Source: Ctena decussata (lineage: Eukaryota > Mollusca > Bivalvia > Lucinida > Lucinidae). From it: a stretch of 64,000 nt of DNA. Every line of letters begins with the position of its first letter. Position 1 is the first letter of the stretch. Below, piece by piece: positions 43,826 to 54,714 of the stretch. The stretch lies in NCBI GenBank assembly GCA_963989385.1, contig OZ022498.1, forward strand, positions 103,897,298-103,961,297, written 5' to 3'. Under the pieces are notes generated by a model. It was not told the origin of the DNA, ran no database searches, and was given only the letters and a program-made list of their open reading frames with translations. Both the position numbers and the translations under genes were made by a program.

Positions 43826-44068
43826 CTTGAATTTTTCATTTCCATGGGGGTGGAATTGTGTATTTACCAGGAATAAAGACCCTCTCGACTTCAAATACGA
43901 ACAACTTGAATTTTTCATTTCCAGGGGAGTGGAATTGTGTATTTACCAGGAATAAAGACCCTTTCGTCTTCAAATACAGACAACTTGAATTTTTCATTTC
44001 CAGGGGGGGGGGGGGGAATTGTGTATTTACCAGGAATAAAGACCCTTTCGTCTTCAAATACAGACAGG
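43826..44068 (+). repeat. 79 bp minisatellite, three units, with growing G tract
   Basis: Units start at 43826, 43905 and 43984 with CTTGAATTTTTCATTTCCA and contain TTTACCAGGAATAAAGACCC. The G run after CCA is 5, 4 and 14 nt in units 1 to 3, so the third unit is longer. Overlapping open frames are by-products. Confidence 0.9.
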
Positions 44069-44104
44069 TCTAGCAGCGTAGGCCCTGATACGAGTCCAAG
44101 TGAG

Positions 44105-44306
44105 CAGAGCTCTAGATATGAGGGGTATTTGATGATAATTGAGGGATATTTTTTCTTATTTCTAACTGAAACCATATGTTGTGACCACTCATCTGAACTG
44201 TCTCGTCGAGACGGTTCAGATGAGGGGTCACAACTATGGTTTTATGCAGAAATAACAAGAATCATCTTTAATTATCACCAAATACTCCCTCTTATCTAGA
44301 GCTCTG
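44105..44306. mobile_element. hAT-like foldback MITE, subfamily B
   Basis: CAGAGCTCTAGATATGAGGG to CTTATCTAGAGCTCTG. AAGTGAG flanks both sides. A ~40 bp direct repeat (TAGCAGCGTAGGCCCTGATA...CGAGT) lies on each side of it, at about 44060-44104 and 44320-44358. Confidence 0.9.
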
Positions 44307-44359
44307 AAGTGAGACTTTCCTAGCAGCGTAGGCCCTGATACGAGTCGAAGTGAGTCTTT

Positions 44360-45035
44360 CCAAATGCACTGAGTTAAGCAACCCATAGTTTGATATTCAG
44401 ATTTTTTAATTTAGCAAGTCCATGTCTGGGTTTCAATGAAACTTTTCAGACAGCTTCTCTCACTCATCTTAATATCATAAGTTGTGCCTTCTCATTAAGA
44501 AAGTTCTGCCCTCAAATACTGTTGCCCCTCATTAGAATCACCTTTTATCTGCATGGAGCTTTGGCTTTGGAAGCCATAAAACCTCCCCCTATTTAATGAC
44601 CCATAAACAATAATCTCACAATTCAAGACCACCAAAACCACACATCTCAACAGAAGGTGACTATGTTTTATACACTTTCACTAGTATAATTTTTTGTTTG
44701 AATTAGAAGCGTGCCTCCACTTCCTATACACTAGACATGATTATTTTGTAAAGTTCGACAATTTGGATCTAAAAATCTCTTTCAGCTCAAGTAAATCAAT
44801 TAACATGGCTAAAGATCTCAATCGAACTCCCCAATGGTTCGACATAATGAAAGATCACAACTTCTTACGATTTCAATCTAAAGCTAAGTGAAATAGTAGA
44901 TGGTAGCAACTTTTCGGGACAATTATCGGCTTTTTCAATCGCATAAGTGATAATTAGCTGAATATTTGTATTACACAGAAGTCTATTAGGTGTGTTCTGT
45001 TACATATAAGTACCGTAATGATCTAAATACAAGGC
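44360..45035. other. Intron 2, faint hAT-like MITE trace only
   Basis: GTTGCCCCTCATTAGAATCACC at 44520 is a trace of the foldback family. A 65-codon open frame at 44694 is unrecognised. Confidence 0.3.
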
Positions 45036-45044
45036 CTAAAATGC

Positions 45045-45118
45045 CTGAATAACAGTGCAAACCCTGCTCAGGCTGCTCCATTAGGAGCAGCCTGATTCGG
45101 GTCTGTACTGTTAGCATT
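45045..45118. repeat. CAGGCTGCTCCATTAGGAGCAG palindrome
   Basis: GTGCAAACCCTGCTCAGGCTGC and GCAGCCTGATTCGGGTCTGTAC pair around TCCATTAGGA. Confidence 0.75.
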
Positions 45119-45124
45119 TTTTCG

Positions 45125-46755
45125 ACAATGTCTTTTTTTATCACAAAACAGCTTTTTTCAACATTCAGGATATAGTAGATCATTGAGGGACCCAATATTA
45201 AGGGTAGGTAAATCAGAAATACTGCGAAATTTGGTAAATAAGATGAAATTTGGTAAATTACATGATGATTTACCCATGTCTAAATGTGAGTGAATAATTG
45301 AACAGAGGTCAATCACACCTTACCACTTCTGTTAATGAAGGTAACTGTTGGCCTCATCAGGTCGAATATAAAATTATGTTCATCAAATAAGTAACAATGG
45401 TTATCAACCTTTATATATAAATAAGAAAATTATGAATGTCATGCTGACTAGCCTCATGACTTTAAGGCAGGAAAAATGCCACTAAGATTTCAATAAGAAT
45501 TCCGTGGAAGGATATGTCATAACTGCAAAAAGCTCTTGTTCACTGGACTACTCACCCACCATGCTTTTTGCTACATTTCTTACTTTTCTCTATGAAAAGT
45601 TATGCCACTTTGCATATTCATGCATAGGGGTCAGTTGTCAAATGTAAAGTAGCATATTCTGTGTTAGTTCCCTTGCAATAGATCTGAGTAACTTCCCTTG
45701 TAGCATCTACTTTTAAAAATTCCACTTACATGTACAAGTATTTTGTGAAAAGTTAGTAATTAAATCAAAGCATAAATATAATGAGGCTTACCATTATGTT
45801 TTTTTTTTTACAATAAGCTCAATGTTTCATTGCTGTTGATATTACTTGGTTGTCAGCAGTCATAGCCTGTTTAGAAAATGGAGCTAAATGCTAGGGGAAA
45901 ATGTACATGGAAAACTACTGCTAAATCAAATCATCTGCAGGAATAGGTGCCACAAAGACAACTATTTGGCTCAAATTTTAGGACAATTACGGTAACTGGT
46001 TGCCACATCTCAATATCCAAGACATCCAAGGTAATTATGTTATACAGTGCTAGCAGAATTATCCTGCTAGTTCCAGAAATGAAGATCAGTATGTATCAAT
46101 TCTTTTGTGGTGAATCATTACCCCACTGTTCAATCATCATTTATAAAGCATTAACTAATACATCACAGTGTTTCAGACTTTCATTTCTTCACAAACTAAA
46201 TCCTCTTTCCAATATTTTAAAGAGAAACCGCATGTTAGCAATTACCGCAGACATTAAATAAACTCTCAAAAGATCATCCCGGAACCTTAGTGTTTCCAGT
46301 TCATCACCGCAAAAACAAAGGTTGGGAAAATCTGCGTATAATATTGTTCAAGTGTTTTTGTATGGAAACAATAAATAATCTTCAAAAAATGTTTTAAACA
46401 GTTTAAGAAACAAAGGTATACAATAAAAGATACAGTAAGAGTTTGCATTTGAAATAGAAACAGAATGTCTCCCTCTCCCTAAACCATCTCTATCTCCAGC
46501 TGTGCATATATACAAATCTTTGCGATAACATAGGCTTTTGGAAGGTCCATCGTTTATTTCGAAGTTCATGCTTGCATGTATTGTACATAGCCCTGAGGCC
46601 CATGACCTTCAGTCATTTACATCATCACTGAATATAACTTTTTCAGGTAAGGGGCATTTTTTTGTTAGAAATGAAATTATTTTATGGTCATAATCCTGTA
46701 ATTGTAATTGCAGAAATCTTTTCAATCATACAGGGGTCCAAAACTGTAAACAACT
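45125..46755. other. Intron 2, no recognised feature
   Basis: A 104-codon plus frame at 45947 has no recognisable motif. No repeats could be supported. Confidence 0.3.
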
Positions 46756-46757
46756 TT

Positions 46758-46815
46758 TCATTATCACTCGTCCATTGTCTACATATGACTGAAATACTGT
46801 TGAAACTGCCATTAA
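46758..46815 (+). mobile_element. SINE family A tail fragment
   Basis: CTTTTCATTATCACTCGTCC then GACTGAAATACTGTTGAAAC. The rest is missing, cut near the start of the adjoining MITE. Confidence 0.5.
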
Positions 46816-46820
46816 ACACA

Positions 46821-47004
46821 CCTGGTTAACTATGTTTTCATGGATGCTACGAAACAAAAAAGAGCTGTTACAAAACGAAAAGGAGACATAGTTACCAAAC
46901 GACCTGGTCATCAGGTCATTTGGTAACTATGACTCTTTTTCGTTTCATAAAAGCTTTTTTTTGATTTGACACAGTCTTTGTATATACATACATAGTTAAC
47001 CAGG
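46821..47004. mobile_element. Foldback MITE with CCTGGTTAACTATG ends, copy 2
   Basis: CCTGGTTAACTATGTTTTC to ACATAGTTAACCAGG. The centre is AAACGACCTGGTCATCAGGT. It has the same length (184 bp) as the 28.7 kb copy and lies about 40 bp downstream of the exon 2 splice donor. Confidence 0.9.
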
Positions 47005-47044
47005 GAACATTACATGAAAAGGCGAAGTACGTATCAACACTTAC

Positions 47045-47123
47045 ATGCACTGATTTTCCCCTGTTCGAGCAGATTCACAAGTAGCACCGTGTAAGCATGG
47101 GTTTGGGTCACAAGAGGGAAGAG
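47045..47123 (-). CDS. Exon 2: first half of EGF-like domain 1
   Basis: Seen: a TTTCAG acceptor (47125-47124) and a GTAAGT donor (47044) bound a 79 nt exon, phase 1 in and phase 2 out. It reads LPSCDPNPCLHGATC, then ESARTGENQC, giving cysteines 1-4 of an EGF-like domain with the usual C-x4-C-x5-C spacing. The last codon is split AT|A across intron 2, and exon 3 supplies the missing base, so the reading continues Cys-Ile-Cys as the EGF C4-x-C5 pattern requires. The domain follows the signal peptide directly, so the mature protein starts almost at once with EGF repeats. A palindromic MITE sits 40 bp inside the downstream intron. Known: such domains are extracellular, disulphide-bonded modules. 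The ligand or partner cannot be told from this. Confidence 0.82.
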
Positions 47124-47603
47124 CTGAAACAAAACAAAATATTTTACTGTAATACTACACCGTGTACATTCAAGTACACAAATAAATCTGATCCACTCCA
47201 GTCATGATACCATTCATGCCAGACTGTTAAAAGAAGTAAGAACATTCATTTATACAGTACTGAATGTGTCAAAGTGTCTGTAAGCCAGGGCAACAAAAAT
47301 AAATTTTGTGTTTCGTATATAAACATGTTCATTTTTTATGCTATTTAAAACTGTAATACATAATTTCAATGTAAAGGGGATATCTTTTTTTGTCAATCTG
47401 CGTCACTAGCTGATTTACAGTTTTACTATGTGGCAAATATATCTGAATTTTCAATTAAGATGGTATGAAACTAACAAGTTTGATTGCCCCAGCCATAAAA
47501 AGTCAAAATGCACCTTATGAGCAATAACAGTCTGAAAATAGAGTCTGATTAGTATCTTTAAAGTCAACAATAAAATAAAAAAGACCTAAGATGAAAATAC
47601 TTG

Positions 47604-49612
47604 AAACAAGAGGGCCATGAGGCTATGAATCGCTCACCTGAGTTAAAAGATCAAAGGGCAACTCTAAGGATCCTCATTTGAACAAACGTGATAGTTTAAA
47701 CTGTCAAAATATGATAGACACTGGTTAAAGCTCAAAAAATGACCTTGAAATCCATTGCTAAAAATTGATCAAGTACTCATTTATTTGACTGTATTTATTA
47801 ACTTCTGCACTAAAATTTTCTACAAGTTCCATGGACTCTTATATTTAACCATTTTCACATATAAAATCCCATATATAAGCACCAGAAAGCAAATTTGACC
47901 TTGCCAAAAGATTATCGAAGTCCCTCAGCCCCTGTAGACTCTACATGAAATTTGGCTACAATGTTCCTAGTGGCTTTTGAGGAGATGTTTGAAATTGTCA
48001 AAATAAGAAAGTCCTAGGTCAAAGAATGACCTTGACCTCTTGTATTCTCTAATCCTCATGTACTCATGAAGATGACTGTGTATGTATACTAATTTTCAGG
48101 CCTAAATCTTTGAAATTTTCCAAGAAATCTTGTGTTTTAGCATTTTTCCCATATTTGACTATGCCAATGAAAAGGTAAAGGTCAACCCAAGGTCATCATT
48201 TGAACAATCTTGATAGTACTCTAGTACCAAATGGTACATACCAAGTTTCAAGGCCATCGGTCAATTGATTCATTTGAAGAAATTTTTGTTCCCTCAACTC
48301 CTGGAGGCTCTATATATTTGGTTACAATTGACCCAGTGGCTTTTGAGGAGGTTTGAAATTGTCAAAATATGAGAGTTCAGGGTCAAAGGTCAAGGAATGA
48401 CCTTAACCTCTTGTACTCATAAATCTTCATGAGCTCATTAATATGAATGTATATACCAATTTTTAGACCTACATCTTCAAATTTCATGAAATCTCATGTT
48501 CTAGCATTTTCCCATAATTGATCTTGCCGTAACATGGTCAAGGTCAACCCAAGGTCATCATTTGAACCATCTTGATAGTACTCCAGTACCCAATTCTTCA
48601 TACCAAGTTTCAAGGCCATCAGTCAATTGGTTCTGGAGAAGAAGATTTTTAAAGCTTTTTACCATATATGGGCGTGGTGGCCATGTTGGTCATGTGACCT
48701 TGACTGTTTGAACAAATTTTCATACTCTCAACCTCAACCCCTAGAGGCTCTATATGAAATTTGGTTTCAATTGGCCCAGTGGCTTTTCAGGAGACTGTTT
48801 GAAATTGTCAAAATATGAGAGTTCTGGGTCAAAGGTCAAAGAATGACCTTGACCTCTTGTACTCATAAATCTTCATGTACTCATTAAGATGAATGTATAT
48901 ATACCAATTTTTAGGCCTAAACCTTCAAAACTTTCCATGAAATCTTATGTACTATAATTTTCCCATATTTTACCTTGCCGTAAAAAAGGTCAAGGTCAAC
49001 CCAAGGTCATCATTTGAACAATCTTGACAGAACTTGAGTAAACGATGCTATATACACCAAGATTCAAGGCCATCGGTCAATTGGTTCTTGAGAAGAAGAT
49101 TTTTAAAGCTTTTTACCATACCATGTTGGTCATGTGACCTGGACAGTTTAATAAAATTTTTGTTCCCTCAAGTCCTGGAGGTTATATATGAAATTTGGTT
49201 TCAATTGGCCCAGTGGCTTTTGAGGAGTTTGTTTGAAATTGTCAAAATATGAGAGTTCTGGTCAAAGGTCAAAGAATGACCTTGACCTCTTGTACTCATA
49301 AATCTTCATGTACTCATTAAGATGAATGAATATACTTATTTTTTAGGCAAAAATCTTCAAAACATTCCTTGAAATCTTATGTTCTAGCATTTTCCCATAT
49401 AAAAGCCCCAGGAAGCAAATTTGACCTTGCCTTAAAAAATGTCAAGGTTAACACAAGGTCATAATTTGAAAATCTTGGTAGTACTTGCATACCCAATGCT
49501 ACATACCAAATTTCAAGGTCATCGGCCTATTAGAAGTCGTTTGAAATTGTGGACGGACGGACGACGGAGCCTGCCTATACTATAAGCTCCACCGGAGCCT
49601 CTGAGCTAAAAA
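47604..49612 (+). mobile_element. Pearl-like element C with ~370-440 bp core repeats
   Basis: The left flank AACAAGAGGGCCATGAGGCT...ATCGCTCACCTGAG matches element A. The core block (CCAGTGGCTTTTGAGGAG, AATGACCTTGACCTCTTGTA, GGTCAACCCAAGGTCATCAT) recurs with anchors at 47971, 48337, 48780 and 49213. GGACGGACGGACGACGG follows at 49551, and the right end has GCTCC...GAGC then TAAAAA. Non-coding. Confidence 0.75.
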
Positions 49613-49619
49613 GATATGG

Positions 49620-50660
49620 TGGAGTATCTCGTCAGAACAGTTGCTGTTGCTGAGTTTTTTCTCCTCAGTAAACAATATTTTAGTCATGTCGAGATGTTAA
49701 CTTGCATGACTCTTACCAGACCCCGAGATAAATGACACTTAGGTTTTGCCATCAGGCAGCCCATCTATTTTGTGGGCCCCTATGGGCATGGGCCACTCAT
49801 CAGAATAGACTCACTTTTAATCTAAGTTTTAGATATGTATACTGAGGCTACCATCAGTTACGTCATTATGTTTTGTATAGAAATGCAAAAACAAAAAAAC
49901 AAAAAAAACAAAAATAACATTTTTATCCCCAATATTCTGAGTTTATCTTTCAACTCTGATATACTATTTTTGCAGGTAATGGTTTCCACTGACAATGATT
50001 AAATTCCACACATAAGAAATGCATATTTCGGTCTGACTCACTTAGAAACAGATGCTTTTTCCTACAAATATAAACAGTTGGGCATGTTTGATCATGTGCA
50101 AGTTGATAATTGTGTTTAAAAACAATATGCTGTAAACCAACTTCAAACAACTTAATGACCAATTATTAGGAGAAAACACTTGATAAGCATTAAAAAAGCT
50201 GCAGTAACAGGGCAAAAACAAGACTTTTTTCAGTGCTCTATTACCCTAAATACTGTAAAAGGTCTAAATATTTGGGACGGATAGGTCAGTGCAAACAGTG
50301 TAGATCCTAATAGCACTTCATGTTCACCAAAAGAGATTAGTCAGCATTTCAGTTGAAGGGTCTAATATTTTAACAAATTTGACGTTGAATTTCGGTAAGA
50401 CCATGGACATAATGTCACCAGCCCTGCTCCATTCAGATGTTACGTCACCAACCATGATGCCATATAAAGTAATAATTCCAACTCACACTCCTAATACTAA
50501 ATTCAGCGCAATTTGATTGGTCAGGAGCAAATAGAAAACAGCATTTATACTTCGATAAACCCCATGAACCAGAAATCTGGAACTACTTGGAACTATTTTC
50601 TTGGCGGCAATTTCTAAGATACTCACTATGGCTGACAATTTTGAGAAAAAAAACATGGCC
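49620..50660. other. Intron 1, no recognised gene
   Basis: A short GTGCAAACAGTGTAGATCC piece at 50291 is the only repeat trace. Confidence 0.35.
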
Positions 50661-50668
50661 AAGTTGGA

Positions 50669-50835
50669 ATTATAAGAAATGAATTTTATTTTTGTGGATT
50701 TTATGGATGCGTAAACGCCGGCGAATCACTCACAAACTTAACATAAAGCCCTTTCGGGCTTTATTCAGTTTGTGAGTGTTTCGCCGGCATTTACACATTG
50801 ATAAAATCCACAAAAATAAAATTCATTCCTATAAT
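50669..50835. mobile_element. Foldback MITE with ATTATAAGAAATGAATTTTA ends
   Basis: ATTATAAGAAATGAATTTTA...TGTGGATTTTAT and GTAAACGCCGGCGAA...CACTCACAAACT are inverted in the right half. Centre: AAAGCCCTTTCGGGCTTT. Nearly all of its length pairs. Confidence 0.9.
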
Positions 50836-51144
50836 GTTTACTTCATGTGATCAGCCTCTGACAAAGAAATGGATTTTATTTACATTATGTATAATAATGA
50901 TATAAAAGACATCACAAAAATGCCACAAAAATACCAATGATGTCAGGACACAAATCTGTCAATATCACAAAATACTGACTGGCCTGTGACATCCAATCAG
51001 CCAATGATATTTTGATATTGTGTATAAATTACATTGTGGTCATATAATAAGTTGGTTGCCCATTAGAGTCACCAATAAATAAAGGAAGTGGCTATTGACA
51101 ATAAAAGCCAATCTTAGTATCAGTTGCATGGTACTACTGATGGA

Positions 51145-51250
51145 AATCATGGTAGTATTCTAGCTGGCTGTCAATAGTAAGCATTCGCTATTGACAGCCA
51201 GCTGGCAATAGCAAAGGTTCGCTACAGCCGGCTGTTTATAGTGATCGCCA
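51145..51250. repeat. Inverted repeat AGCTGGCTGTCAATAG
   Basis: AGCTGGCTGTCAATAGTAAGC / GCTATTGACAGCCAGCT. A third related piece, TAGCAAAGGTTCGCTACAGC, follows. Confidence 0.7.
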
Positions 51251-51481
51251 TAAATAAACTGACATTATGTATATTCAAACGCTTAGTCATGATAAATATG
51301 CAAGCTTTCACACATTCTCAAATGAACATGCACATATGTATCAGTCAGCAAATCTTCTAAACACCCCCACAAAATGCAGTTTTATGCATTTCTGCAATTT
51401 TATACCAAGATTCACTGCCCTTTTCAGGTACAGCATGTTCATCTATGATTCACAGACAGAGAGCTCTGCACAAGAAAATAT

Positions 51482-51717
51482 GAGCCACGACACGAGAAAA
51501 CCAACAAAGTGGTTGTGTGCCCAGCACTGACTTAGATCAGCCTGGACATCTGCCCTGTCTGATCTGAGTCTTTACTTTGCGCTTATAGGGTAGCTGAGGG
51601 TTTGAGCTACCTCAATGCGGACAGCGAAGACTCTGATCAAACTGGGCAGATGCCCAGGCTGAACTGAGTCTGCGCTGGGCCCACGACCACATTGTTGGTT
51701 TTCTCGTGTCGTGGCTC
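51482..51717. mobile_element. GAGCC foldback, copy 1 of 3
   Basis: GAGCCACGACACGAGAAAAC and GTTTTCTCGTGTCGTGGCTC ends. Inner arms CAGCACTGACTTAGATCAGC and CCAGGCTGAACTGAGTCTGC. ATAT flanks both sides. Confidence 0.9.
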
Positions 51718-52234
51718 ATATGTCTTTTACTCAGTCATTACCGTATAAAACCTAATTACTGACACAGAAGCTTGCATCAGCAAAAAGTGCATACCAAGAT
51801 CAGACTGCAGTCTGATCTGGGTCTATACTGTTTGCCATTGTGCAGTACCATGTCTAAGTGTCAATGTTTCCATACCAGTTGCTTACAACCTGGATTATTG
51901 TTCTCCAACTCATTCCTACATAGGCTCAAATGTCAGAGAGGCAGAAAACCCAAAATCGTCAATCCATCTTCTTGTGGGGAAGGAAATAAGACCACTATGG
52001 GACCACAGAGTTCTTTATTATCAGGCTCTGTCTGATTCTAACAGAGGCTGCTAAGGTATGGGCACACTGTCATGTTGCTCAAACGGAGACAACTTTTCCT
52101 TCTCTGGTCAATGGAACCAACCAAATAACTCTTAAGGAATAAATCTGCTTCTACAGGAATGAATATTATTTTCTTTAACAGTAACCGCTGACCCCCACTG
52201 ATGAGACAAAAATTGAAAATGGCAGAGTTGCTAC

Positions 52235-52436
52235 CAGAACTCTAGATAAAAGGGAGTATTTGATAATAATTAAGAAAAAGTTTTCTTATTTCTCATTGAA
52301 ACCATATGTTGTGACCCCTCATCTGAACCGTCTCATCAAGACGGTTCAGATGAGGGTAACAACATATGTTTTTATGCAGAATTAACAAAAATTATCCCTA
52401 GGTATCATCAAATACTCCCTCTTATCTAGAGCCCTG
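52235..52436. mobile_element. hAT-like foldback MITE, subfamily B, exact 8 bp target duplication
   Basis: GTTGCTAC flanks it at 52227-52234 and 52437-52444. Ends CAGAACTCTAGATAAAAGGG / CTTATCTAGAGCCCTG. Arms around CATCTGAACCGTCTC pair closely. This copy gives the clearest support for hAT-type insertion. Confidence 0.95.
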
Positions 52437-52732
52437 GTTGCTACCCTTGAAAATGTATCCATTCACTTGCACAATTCCCACAAGTTCTAAAGCACATTTT
52501 CTTACAGTGCGACTCAGATGTTAATCATAATTATGTTCTCAGGTAGTCAGGAATTGTTTTTTCATGGATCTAAATGCACATTATTCAAGAGGGTGGTACC
52601 TGACAGCGCACTGTCAATATTCTTATCTGATTAACCATTGCCAAAAAATATACTGCTAAAGATGTCAACTTCTGATAACAGATAGACTTCTCGCACTTGC
52701 AGATGGATCATGTATACAACATAATTATAATT

Positions 52733-52959
52733 GAGCCGCGACACGAGAAAACCAACAAAGTGGTTGTGTGCCCAGTGCAGACTCAGATCAACCTGGGCAT
52801 CCACGCAGGCTGATCAGAGTCTTCACTATCCGCATGGAGGTAGCTTAGACCCTTAGCTACCCTATAAGCTCTTAGCGAAGAGTCTGATCAGATACCCAGG
52901 CTGATTTGAGTCTGGTCTGGGCGCAAAACAACTTTGTTGATTTTCTAGTGTCGCCGCTC
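52733..52959. mobile_element. GAGCC foldback, copy 2 of 3
   Basis: GAGCCGCGACACGAGAAAAC to GATTTTCTAGTGTCGCCGCTC, flanked by AATT on both sides. The right end is mildly decayed. Confidence 0.9.
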
Positions 52960-53124
52960 AATTATCGTTATTTTGCCATATTTTCTAATAAACGTCCCCT
53001 CTGAGTCTCTAACCAATGTCCCCACACTTCTTTCTGTGAAAAAAGTTGCCAAATTCCACGATGATTGGCTTTAAGGCCCTGACTCTTTTTCTATGAAAAA
53101 AGGCCAAAATTTCACCAAAATTAT

Positions 53125-53367
53125 GAGCCGCGACACAAGAAAACAAACAAAGTGGCTGTGCGCCAATCCCAGACTCAGAGCAGCCTGTGCATCCACCCAG
53201 TCTGATCAGACTCTTCGCAAAGCACTTAAAGAGTAGGTAATGGTCTAAGCTACCTCCATGGGGACATGCAGACAGCGAAGACTCTGTTCAGACTGGGCTG
53301 ATGCCTAGGCTGATCTGAGACTGCACTGGGCGACAAGCGCTTTGCTGCTTTTCTTGTGTCATGGCTC
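53125..53367. mobile_element. GAGCC foldback, copy 3 of 3
   Basis: GAGCCGCGACACAAGAAAAC to TTTTCTTGTGTCATGGCTC. The inner arms hold AATCCCAGACTCAGAGCAGC and GGCTGATCTGAGACTGC. Confidence 0.9.
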
Positions 53368-53554
53368 ATATGCCATTTATTGCCAAATTTTGTTCCTTGG
53401 ACATTTAATAGGAGAAATGTGGTATAACTTGTGCACCAGTCGCTAGCAGGCGGGTACCCAAGGCCAGAGAATAGCACAGACTTAGACTTTTCTCTCTGCA
53501 GAGCCCAGGTAAATCCCTTGCACTGCGGGGACAAATGTCAGATGAAATTAACAT

Positions 53555-53715
53555 CTGTTTCAAGAGTACACGCCTTCAGAGGGAGGATGATTATGCAGGG
53601 CTCTATGCATTAAGCCTGATTTAAGTTTCTAAGGACAGAATTTCACCTCCAGTGGGTTTCAAACCCCAGAGCCAGTGAACGGAAGTCAGGAGACCTTACC
53701 ACATAGATGGGGAAG
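53555..53715 (-). mobile_element. SINE family A, degenerate
   Basis: TTTCACCTCCAGTGGGTTTC then AAACCCCAGAGCCAGTGAAC and ACCTTACCACATAGATGGGG keep the reversed tRNA-like order, weakly. Confidence 0.35.
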
Positions 53716-54050
53716 GTTAGAATAATAATGGACAATAATGATTATTTGTTTTATACTTTTTCACCAAAAATGATTTGATGTGCTTTAATTCGCAAATGAG
53801 TATTCACATCAATTTAGGGCAGAAAGCAATTAGTGCAAATCCTCAAATGGCTCCATAGGGGCAGTTTGATCTGGGTATGCCCTGTTCCCTGATATACTTC
53901 TGACCTAATACTTGGAGTTACCATGGTGATTTATTTTCACTGTCCATGCATAATGTTGCTTTTATTGTGTGTGTTCAGATTCATGATGAACTTGAGTTAA
54001 TAACTGAGTATTTAAAGATGCAAGAAAACCCCATAAATTTAGCAAATCCT

Positions 54051-54254
54051 TTAAGTGCCAAAAAACAGTCAAAAAAAAATTACGTTTGCAAAATTTCAAA
54101 AATTATTTCCCGTCCAAGCTATATCATTTTGTGAATTCAAAAACTAAATAAAGTGCAAACATTGTAGATCTTGATGAGGCGGCTCAAAAAAGCCGCCTCA
54201 TCAAGATCTACGCTGTTTGCAAATTATTTAGCTATTTTCATCTCTGGCACTTAA
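54051..54254. mobile_element. TTAA-type MITE, complete, with intact inner palindrome
   Basis: TTAAGTGCCAAAAAACAGTC to CATCTCTGGCACTTAA. GCAAACATTGTAGATCTTGA...GAGGCGGCTC is inverted almost perfectly around a 4-6 nt A-rich loop. Confidence 0.9.
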
Positions 54255-54554
54255 AGTGTTTATGCCTAGCTGCATGACTCTTCAATCCATTTCCAATTTA
54301 TATGGGATGGCTGATTTGCCATATTAATACATCTAACATCACTGGGGAAGAATGACGGGTAAAACCCCTGCCTTTGCAGATGTTGTTCTTCGATTAATGG
54401 CTGTATCTGGCCTCTCAGAATGGTCTCCACAATCTTTGTTAAGGTCCATTGGATGGGTATGCCTCTGTAATTTCTTGCATCATTACTGGATCCCTTGTTC
54501 TTATAGACAGGAGTAAGAGCCCCAATTTTTAAGGTGTCTGTGACCTCTTCCCCA

Positions 54555-54705
54555 TAGAAAATGCCGAGTGGAATTCCACTGGATTCCAGTGGGAAAAAAA
54601 TCCACTTGAAATCCGCTGGAATAGATTAAATTCCACTGGAAACGTGGAATTATTTACGGTGAAAAAAATCCACTGGAATTCCTCTTGAATCATCATGTGC
54701 ACCAT
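54555..54705. repeat. Cluster of TTCCACTGGAAT palindromic words
   Basis: GAATTCCACTGGATTCCAGTGG, TCCGCTGGAATAG, AATTCCACTGGAAACGTGG and ATCCACTGGAATTCC follow each other. Short palindromic words repeat without a fixed period. Confidence 0.7.
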
Positions 54706-54714
54706 TTTACTATA

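Noticed and set aside
43836..44299. Frames with repeated GIVYLPGIKTL-type peptides
   Set aside because: Direct product of the 79 bp minisatellite and the adjacent palindrome.
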